Source of the DNA: Methanobacteriota archaeon
GTDB taxonomy: Archaea; Thermoplasmatota; Poseidoniia; Poseidoniales; Thalassarchaeaceae
Reading direction: 5' to 3'
Assembly (NCBI GenBank): GCA_016845365.1
Contig: JAERST010000005.1
Location: forward strand, 76,846 to 140,845
Length of the DNA stretch: 64,000 nucleotides
The position numbers were made by a program, and so were the translations under genes. Numbering within the stretch: position 1 is the first letter of the stretch; the number at the start of each line of letters is the position of its first letter. This document shows, one piece after another, positions 58,953-64,000 of this stretch. The notes beneath the pieces are model-generated. The model worked only from the letters and a program-made list of their open reading frames with translations, made no database searches and was not told where the DNA came from.

Positions 58953-60173
58953 TCAATACTTGGGAACCGCAGAATCTACCTGATCAGCCCACAAATGGAT
59001 GCCACCGACCATATTCCAGACTCGCGCGCGGTCCCATCCTGATTGTCCCAGCCAGCGCGCGACTGCGTCCGAGCGACCCCCACTTCGACAATAGACGACA
59101 ATATCGCGGTCCTGAGGAATATCGCTAGCCCGTTGAGGGACCGCGATGTGAGTAATCCGCAAATCGGTTCCGGGAAGGGAGACAATTGCTTCCTCCGTCG
59201 CTCGGCGCACATCGAGGAGGAATGGATTCCAACCCTCCCGTGATTTCTCTACAAAATCAGCGGGAGTAATCTCCAGCACCGTCCCCGGTGCTGGTTCCGG
59301 CGTCTTCTCCTGACTGGCACAAGCCGCCATCACCAATTCTTCAGACATTTCTCGAACCGCCTCGCGACTTGCATCGCGCTCAAACGAGAGTGTTCGCATT
59401 CGCATCGTTTTGGCGTCGATCACCAATAATTGACCAGAGAGCGGTTCGCCAACTCCAAGAATCAGTTTCAGTGCCTCAGCAGCCTGAATGCTACCAACAA
59501 TCCCCGGTAGAACTCCCAAAACTCCAGCCTCAGCACAATTTGGAGCTAATTCTGGTGGCGGTGCGGTCGGGAATAAATCTCGATAATTCGCGCCACCCTC
59601 GAAATTGAAAACGCTAACCTGCCCCTCAAATCGGTGGATGCTGCCGAAAACCCAAGGAATCCCAAGAATTTCACAGGCATCGCTCACCGTGTAGCGCGTT
59701 GGGAAGTTGTCAGTTCCGTCGATAACGACATCGTAACCGCTCAGCAATTCCAAGGCATTCGCGACACCAAGTCTCAGATTGTGCTCTACGACTTCGACCT
59801 CAGGGTTCAACTCGCGTAAACGGGCAGCCGCGGATTCAACCTTGAGCCCACCGACAGCGGCGGTAGCATGGATGACTTGCCGCTGCAAATTGGTAATGTC
59901 GACACGGTCATCGTCGATGATCCCGATTCGCCCGACTCCAGCAGCGGCCAAATACAGAAGCGCGGGCGAACCCAAACCACCTGCTCCAATCACCATCACA
60001 GATGCATCGCGCAAGCGCTTCTGACCCTCTTCTCCCATCTCGGGAAGCATCAGATGTCGAGCATAACGTGCGCGCTCAGCAGCACTCAAGTCGCTCGACA
60101 TAACATCCCCGAACAGCATTCCATTGATGGGGACTCCGGCTGGAATATCACTCAGTGTTGGTCTTCCAGCCAT
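58953..60173 (-). CDS. moeB: MoeB/ThiF-type adenylyltransferase fused to rhodanese
   Basis: The 406-aa protein has an E1-like adenylating domain (about residues 30-280) and a C-terminal rhodanese domain (about 300-400). Adenylation motifs include VIGAGGLGSPALLYLAAAGVG, IDDDRVDITNLQRQVIH and DGTDNFPTRY. The rhodanese active loop is VYCRSGGRSDA, with the persulfide Cys. The architecture equals MoeZ/MOCS3/Uba4, which activate and sulfurate ubiquitin-like carriers for molybdopterin, thiamine or tRNA thiolation. The usual pair of zinc-binding CxxC motifs is not obvious. It overlaps the trxB end by 22 bp if ATG 60173 is used; ATGs at 60119 and 60101 are alternatives. Confidence 0.9.
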   Translation of the reverse strand: MAGRPTLSDIPAGVPINGMLFGDVMSSDLSAAERARYARHLMLPEMGEEGQKRLRDASVMVIGAGGLGSPALLYLAAAGVGRIGIIDDDRVDITNLQRQVIHATAAVGGLKVESAAARLRELNPEVEVVEHNLRLGVANALELLSGYDVVIDGTDNFPTRYTVSDACEILGIPWVFGSIHRFEGQVSVFNFEGGANYRDLFPTAPPPELAPNCAEAGVLGVLPGIVGSIQAAEALKLILGVGEPLSGQLLVIDAKTMRMRTLSFERDASREAVREMSEELVMAACASQEKTPEPAPGTVLEITPADFVEKSREGWNPFLLDVRRATEEAIVSLPGTDLRITHIAVPQRASDIPQDRDIVVYCRSGGRSDAVARWLGQSGWDRARVWNMVGGIHLWADQVDSAVPKY

Positions 60174-61081
60174 CGCTCAGCATCGATTGCTGCCGAACAA
60201 CCCATGCCAGCGGCGGTAATCGCCTGCCGGTATCGAGTATCGACTACATCACCGGCAGCAAAGACACCAGGAACACTCGTCATCGTGTGTTCGTGGTGAA
60301 GAAGATAGCCTGAATCATCGGTCTCAAGTTGACCCTCGAGGAATCCAGTAATCGGCTTGTGACCGATTGCGATGAAAGCACCGGTACAAGCGATTTCTTC
60401 GGTTGAACCATCGCGTGGATCTTCGAGCAGTGCCCCGGTTAAGCCCTTTTCATCGGACAACCATTTCTTGACCGAGCGGAATGGCTTGATCTCAATTTTC
60501 GGATGTTCAGCCGCTCGGTCGTACATCACCTTGGAAGCGCGGAAGACATCGCGTCTGTGAATGATGGTAACCTTGCTCGCAAACCTCGTCAAGAAGGTGG
60601 CTTCCTCCATCGCGGAATCGCCACCTCCAACCACAATAATCTCCTCATCGCGGAAAAATGCCCCATCACAAGTCGCACAGGTGCTAATCCCGCGTCCTTT
60701 CTGAGCATCCTCTCCCTCAGCACCGAGCCAAATCGCTTCAGCACCTGTGCAGATAATCAAGGTCTGAGCGCGGAATTCCTCCCCCTCAACCCAGACCTTG
60801 AACGGGCGCTCGCTAACATCGACCCGCTCGACATTCTTGTCATGAACCTCAAGCCCGAATCTCTCAGCCTGCTCGCGCAGCTGCATCATCATCTCTGGAC
60901 CCCCTATCCCTTGAGGGTAGCCAGGGAAGTTTTCGATATCGGAGGTGAGCATCAATTGCCCGCCCGACATGTAGCCAGCGAACATCAGAGGTTCCAACAT
61001 CGCACGCGCCGAATACAGCCCCGCAGTATAGCCCGCAGGACCCGAACCGATGATGATGACATTGCGAACTTCCTCGGACAT
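60152..61081 (-). CDS. trxB: Thioredoxin reductase
   Basis: The 309-aa flavoenzyme uses NADPH to reduce thioredoxin. Motifs are IIGSGPAGYTAGLYSARA (FAD), STCATCDGAFF (redox Cys pair), VVGGGDSAMEEATFL (NADPH) and GVFAAGDVVDTRYRQAITAAGMG. ATG 61081 (MSEEVRNVII) is taken over an 11-residue longer frame. It forms an operon with the MoeB-rhodanese gene. Reducing power from it could support fRMsr and sulfur transfer. The start faces a methyltransferase gene across a divergent gap with a 26-bp inverted repeat. Confidence 0.95.
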   Translation of the reverse strand: MSEEVRNVIIIGSGPAGYTAGLYSARAMLEPLMFAGYMSGGQLMLTSDIENFPGYPQGIGGPEMMMQLREQAERFGLEVHDKNVERVDVSERPFKVWVEGEEFRAQTLIICTGAEAIWLGAEGEDAQKGRGISTCATCDGAFFRDEEIIVVGGGDSAMEEATFLTRFASKVTIIHRRDVFRASKVMYDRAAEHPKIEIKPFRSVKKWLSDEKGLTGALLEDPRDGSTEEIACTGAFIAIGHKPITGFLEGQLETDDSGYLLHHEHTMTSVPGVFAAGDVVDTRYRQAITAAGMGCSAAIDAERWLEDQH

Positions 61082-61090
61082 GGCCTCACC

Positions 61091-61116
61091 CAATGTTCGG
61101 CGTTCTTTGAACATTG
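61091..61116. promoter_or_regulatory. Inverted repeat in the trxB / methyltransferase divergent gap
   Basis: CAATGTTC (61091-61098) and GAACATTG (61109-61116) are perfect 8-bp arms separated by 10 bp. The half-site spacing of about 18 bp suits a dimeric regulator, but a leader hairpin of trxB is also possible. Confidence 0.4.
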
Positions 61117-61162
61117 ACTCTCGAAAATCCCACTCGTCAGCCTGCTTGAGACCCCTTGCGAC

Positions 61163-62056
61163 ATGATTTCAACGGTGAATGCACCCGCTTCGCTCATGGC
61201 TTGGCGCCCCGCTCCTCCACCCTCCTCCGACGAGGTTGCTATTGCCGAAAACCACGAGAGTTGGGATGCGGTTGCTCCTGTTCACGCGCAGGGTGGTGGG
61301 GCCGAGTTCTATCGCATTGAGCAGTGGTTGGCGGGTGAGTGTAAACTCGGCCCTTGGGAGATTGATGAGCTTGGCGATGTGGCCGGTAAGAGTCTCTTGC
61401 ATATGCAGTGCCACATCGGTACAGATACGCTTTCTTGGGCGCGCCGGGGGGCGCGCGTGACGGGCCTCGATTTTGCGCAAAATGCGCTTACTGAGGCCCG
61501 ACGCTTCGCTGAAATCCTGGGGATTGATGACGCTCACTTTGTCCATTCGACTGTCGCCTCTGCTGCCGATACTTTGGCTGGGGAGCAGTTCGATATTTTG
61601 TACACTGGGCGAGGTGCTTTGTGCTGGTTGCCAGACCTCGACGAGTGGGCTTCGGTGTGTGCTCGTTTGGTCAAGCCGGGTGGTCTGCTTTACCTCGAGG
61701 AGAGTACGCCCTTCGTGAATACGCTTGAACCGAGAGAGACTTCTGAAGGGGCGATTTTCGCTCCGAAATATGACTTATTTCACGATGGTCCGATTTCTGA
61801 AATTGGTGAGGGTTCCTATGCCGATCCTAATTGGGAGGGCGAGCGCGTCACGCATTGTTGGGAATATCGCTACGATACTGTCATCAACGCGCTCGTGAAT
61901 AATGGCTTTGAGATTGAATCGATGGTTGAGCGCGACGAGTTATTCTTCGATCCGTGGCCGGACAAATTTGAGCCGTCGCGCCCGAATTATTGGCGACTGA
62001 AAGAGGGTGAAGTGCGCTTTCCACTATCATTCACCCTGAAAGCGCGACGTGTCTGA
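61163..62056 (+). CDS. Class I SAM-dependent methyltransferase
   Basis: The 297-aa protein has the Rossmann methyltransferase pattern: motif I KSLLHMQCHIGTDTLSWARRGARVTGLDFAQNAL (about residues 75-110), motif II around FDILYTGRGALCWLPDLDEWA, and motif III VKPGGLLYLEES. The C-terminal half has an aromatic-rich region (FFDPWPDKFEPSRPNYWRL) that may form the acceptor pocket. The methyl acceptor cannot be predicted. An internal ATG at 61196 is a possible start. The gene is convergent with ribH and divergent from trxB. Confidence 0.88.
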   Translation: MISTVNAPASLMAWRPAPPPSSDEVAIAENHESWDAVAPVHAQGGGAEFYRIEQWLAGECKLGPWEIDELGDVAGKSLLHMQCHIGTDTLSWARRGARVTGLDFAQNALTEARRFAEILGIDDAHFVHSTVASAADTLAGEQFDILYTGRGALCWLPDLDEWASVCARLVKPGGLLYLEESTPFVNTLEPRETSEGAIFAPKYDLFHDGPISEIGEGSYADPNWEGERVTHCWEYRYDTVINALVNNGFEIESMVERDELFFDPWPDKFEPSRPNYWRLKEGEVRFPLSFTLKARRV

Positions 62057-62071
62057 AACCTCTGTAAGGTC

Positions 62072-62467
62072 TTAGTTTTGCATTGCGATAACTGCGCCGA
62101 CAGCGGCGCGGGCATGCGGTTCCAAGCGCGGTTCAATGTGCTCGGGCTCGGCGCCTGGACCGATTATTCCGAGCCCAATCGGCTTGTCGTGTTTGATTTG
62201 TAAATCGATAATCGCGCGCGTAACAGATTGCCCCATCACCAATCCGTGTTGGGTCTGGCCGCGCTCAATTATTCCCAGAGCGATCGCGCCATCAATTTCT
62301 TCGCGCACGAGCATTCGCTCGAGAGCAAGAGGAGCTTCCATCGAGCCGGGGACCCAAACCACTTCGGTCACTTCGGCATTTTTTGAGGCGGCTTCATCGC
62401 GAGCCCAATCGAGCATTCGCTCGACCTCAGCCTTGTGGAAGGAGCCACAAACTACAGCGATTCTCAT
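62072..62467 (-). CDS. ribH: 6,7-dimethyl-8-ribityllumazine synthase
   Basis: The 131-aa enzyme condenses the ribityl pyrimidine with dihydroxybutanone phosphate to give lumazine, the riboflavin precursor. Features are VCGSFHKAEVERML, VVWVPGSMEAPLALER, a GAIALGIIERGQTQHGLV segment with the catalytic His, and LQIKHDKPIGLGIIGPG. It is slightly shorter than bacterial enzymes, as is usual for archaeal RibH. Its ATG overlaps the ribE stop by ATGA. It is the last gene of the riboflavin operon. Confidence 0.93.
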   Translation of the reverse strand: MRIAVVCGSFHKAEVERMLDWARDEAASKNAEVTEVVWVPGSMEAPLALERMLVREEIDGAIALGIIERGQTQHGLVMGQSVTRAIIDLQIKHDKPIGLGIIGPGAEPEHIEPRLEPHARAAVGAVIAMQN

Positions 62468-63066
62468 CCTTCTACCTCCATCCGTCGAATCGTGTCGACC
62501 ACGGCCTGAGTTCGCGAGTCGATTTCGATATTGACCAGATCTCCCACGACCTTCTGGCCGATGGTCGTGACCCTGAGTGTTTCGGGAATAATATGCAAAT
62601 TGAACGATTCCTCATCGACCTCGCCAATCGTCAATGACATCCCATCGATTGCGACGAATCCCTTTTCGAGAATATACGGTCGAGCCTCGGCTGGATTCTC
62701 GATTCGAAGGTCGATTCCTTGACCGCGCATGACTCGCTCAAGTATTCGCGCGGTCAGCATAACGTGGCCGGACAAAATGTGTCCGCCTAACTCATCCCCC
62801 ATGCGCAAGGACCGCTCAACATTCAGCCGACTGCCAGCCTGTGCCGCACCGAGCGTGCTTCGCTCAAGAGTCTCAGGGATTGCATCGAATCGGACCACGG
62901 ACCCATTGATTGAAACCACGGTCATGCAGATTCCATCGAGGGCCACGCTGGCCCCGACCTCGAGCCCCTCATCGAAGCCATCGAGGTCGACAACAAAACT
63001 GCGAATCTCACCTTCATTCTCAATCTTCGACACCTCGGCGGTCCCAGCAACGATTCCGGTGAACAT
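62464..63066 (-). CDS. ribE: Riboflavin synthase, two-domain (bacterial) type
   Basis: The 200-aa protein begins with the classic MFTGIV and has two lumazine-binding repeats, the first with VGASVALDGICMTVVS and the second with EKGFVAIDGMSLTIGEV. It dismutates two lumazines to riboflavin. Many archaea instead use a RibH-related, single-domain riboflavin synthase, so this bacterial form hints at old transfer into the lineage. The start lies 2 bp after the ribL stop, and ATG 63066 is fixed by the MFTGIV motif. Confidence 0.95.
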   Translation of the reverse strand: MFTGIVAGTAEVSKIENEGEIRSFVVDLDGFDEGLEVGASVALDGICMTVVSINGSVVRFDAIPETLERSTLGAAQAGSRLNVERSLRMGDELGGHILSGHVMLTARILERVMRGQGIDLRIENPAEARPYILEKGFVAIDGMSLTIGEVDEESFNLHIIPETLRVTTIGQKVVGDLVNIEIDSRTQAVVDTIRRMEVEG

Positions 63067-63068
63067 TC

Positions 63069-63527
63069 TCAGTCCTCCTCGTAAGGACCGCCAGTCTCGC
63101 CCGACCAAAGGTCGATTATTCGGGCGATAATCTTGCGAGTTCCATCCAAATCATCAGCCAACCCCTCAACTCGAACAACATCAACATGGCCCCAACCATT
63201 CGCTTCAAGCCCAGCCTTGATTGAATCGCGCGAGTGTTTCTGATCATAGCCGAGCGCGATAATATCAGGTTTGACGACATCCAAGATGTCGAAAATCGCA
63301 ACGGTCGGCGGATTGCCAACAATCGCCTCGTCGACCGGCTTCAAGCCCTGGACCATGCGCCTACGCAGGTCCTGATTAGTCACAGGTTCGTGCTTTTGTT
63401 TGCGGACCGTATCATCGTGTGCAACGACGACCACGAGTTCGTCCCCGAGAGATTTTGCCTGCTCGACATAGTGGAGGTGACCGGCGTGCAGTAGGTCGAA
63501 AACTCCGACCGCCATGACTCGGACCAT
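63069..63527 (-). CDS. ribL: Archaeal FAD synthetase (RibL)
   Basis: The 152-aa cytidylyltransferase-like enzyme adds AMP to FMN. The nucleotidyl-transfer HxGH motif is in GVFDLLHAGHLHYVEQAK, and the second family region is ALGYDQKHSRDSI. RibL is the archaeal replacement of the bacterial RibF. ATG 63527 (MVRVMAVGVF) is chosen over a ten-residue longer frame. It is placed between ribB and ribE, so FAD supply is coupled to riboflavin synthesis. Confidence 0.92.
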   Translation of the reverse strand: MVRVMAVGVFDLLHAGHLHYVEQAKSLGDELVVVVAHDDTVRKQKHEPVTNQDLRRRMVQGLKPVDEAIVGNPPTVAIFDILDVVKPDIIALGYDQKHSRDSIKAGLEANGWGHVDVVRVEGLADDLDGTRKIIARIIDLWSGETGGPYEED

Positions 63528-63567
63528 CAGTTGCTCGCCCCTGTCAAATCTCGTCAATGCTTCGGTC

Positions 63568-64000
63568 TCACTCGAGCCCCAATTCAGCCAGTAAATCCGC
63601 TCCGGTAATCATCGGAATGCCCCGCTCCCTCGCGTACTCTCGAGCTGCCTCAACGGACAATGCTCCGTCGCCGTCTGGCTGCAACATTTCCGCGCCGATT
63701 GTGGCTGGAACGTGGCCGGCGAGTCGAGCGATGGCCACGGCTAGTTCGGTGTGTCCCTGCCGCGTGGCCAAGCCGCCTGGTGATTCTCGGCAAACTGGGA
63801 TGTGGCCGGGTGTGCGGAACTCTTCTCCGAGGGCTGTGTGGGCAGCCTCGCCGCTGATTCCTTGGGCGAGTGATTCGCCTGCTAATTCTGCGAAGCGGCG
63901 GGTGGTCAGGGATCGGTCGCGGTCGGTGATTCCTGTGTATGTGTCACGGTGGTTGATGGAGAGGGTGAATGCCGACCGCGCATCGTATTGCAAATCGTTT
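63568..64000 (-). CDS. ribB: 3,4-dihydroxy-2-butanone 4-phosphate synthase (partial, 5' end outside the window)
   Basis: The visible C-terminal portion, about 143 residues, has the RibB pattern SINHRDTYTGITDRDRSLTTR, FRTPGHIPVCRESPGGLATRQGHTELAVAIARLAG and GAEMLQPDGDGALSVEAAREYARERGIPMITGADL. The enzyme turns ribulose 5-phosphate into the four-carbon unit used by RibH. The frame stays open to the right edge, so the start is not in the window. It is the first visible gene of the ribB-ribL-ribE-ribH operon, with a 40-bp gap to ribL. Confidence 0.93.
   Translation of the reverse strand, partial: NDLQYDARSAFTLSINHRDTYTGITDRDRSLTTRRFAELAGESLAQGISGEAAHTALGEEFRTPGHIPVCRESPGGLATRQGHTELAVAIARLAGHVPATIGAEMLQPDGDGALSVEAAREYARERGIPMITGADLLAELGLE

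Overview
The window reads as a chromosomal segment of a planktonic marine euryarchaeon, most likely Marine Group II (Candidatus Poseidoniales). I infer this from the mix of gene types. Archaeal genes include a Gar1-type snoRNP protein, the AroA'/AroB' route to dehydroquinate, a GHMP-type shikimate kinase, RibL, a bacterio-opsin-activator-type HTH regulator and MoxR/DUF58 clusters. Bacterial-looking genes include AcnA, GpsA, two-domain riboflavin synthase, acyl-CoA dehydrogenase and fRMsr. Large secreted or surface proteins and exported peptidases complete the picture. Coding density is very high, and neighbouring genes often overlap by ATGA or GTGA. I see no CRISPR array, insertion sequence, phage gene or rRNA.

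Layout. 0-17 kb: TPR-TM-cyclophilin, aconitase, a small unknown, a 2,138-aa surface protein, S-adenosylhomocysteine hydrolase, a TPR membrane protein, a Gar1 protein with RGG/RanBP2 zinc-finger extensions, and a surface protein. 17-21 kb: a PhnDCE-type ABC importer behind a palindromic operator, GpsA, and tRNA-Leu(UAG). 21.1-21.5 kb: a gene-free stretch full of tRNA-3'-end-like inverted and direct repeats that can fold into a three-way junction. 21.5-30.4 kb: membrane-anchored M28 peptidase, a lipoprotein/surface protein, an unknown membrane protein, and a MacB/LolD-type ABC exporter. 30.4-35 kb: exonuclease III and a coupled aroA'-aroB'-aroK-aroC operon. 35-40 kb (minus): a DUF4350-like protein, MoxR, DUF58 and a membrane protein. 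40-50 kb: a molybdenum hydroxylase operon whose FAD subunit carries a four-Cys insert like that of 4-hydroxybenzoyl-CoA reductase, with an HTH regulator, XdhC and a MocA-like nucleotidyltransferase; two S8 proteases and a predicted metal exporter lie among them. 52-64 kb: acyl-CoA dehydrogenase, fRMsr, a Na+/Ca2+ exchanger, a fused 2-oxoacid dehydrogenase E1 with a zinc ribbon, a MoeB/ThiF-rhodanese protein, thioredoxin reductase, a methyltransferase, and a ribB-ribL-ribE-ribH operon cut by the right edge.

Physiology (inference): an aerobic heterotroph that digests protein and fatty acids. It has outward-facing peptidases and anchored surface proteins, and its own aromatic amino acid and flavin synthesis. 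The flavin, Mo-cofactor and sulfur-transfer genes could all serve the molybdo-flavo-iron-sulfur hydroxylase.

The most notable unexplained signals are the following: (1) a FUS-like RGG-zinc-finger tail on Gar1; (2) the structured DNA/RNA behind tRNA-Leu; (3) 20-29 bp tandem duplications spanning or directly following stop codons in six genes; (4) two metal-repressor-like palindromes abutting TATA-like boxes; (5) repeated TTTCACCACTAAT boxes upstream of the E1 gene; (6) abrupt strand-composition switches inside several genes.
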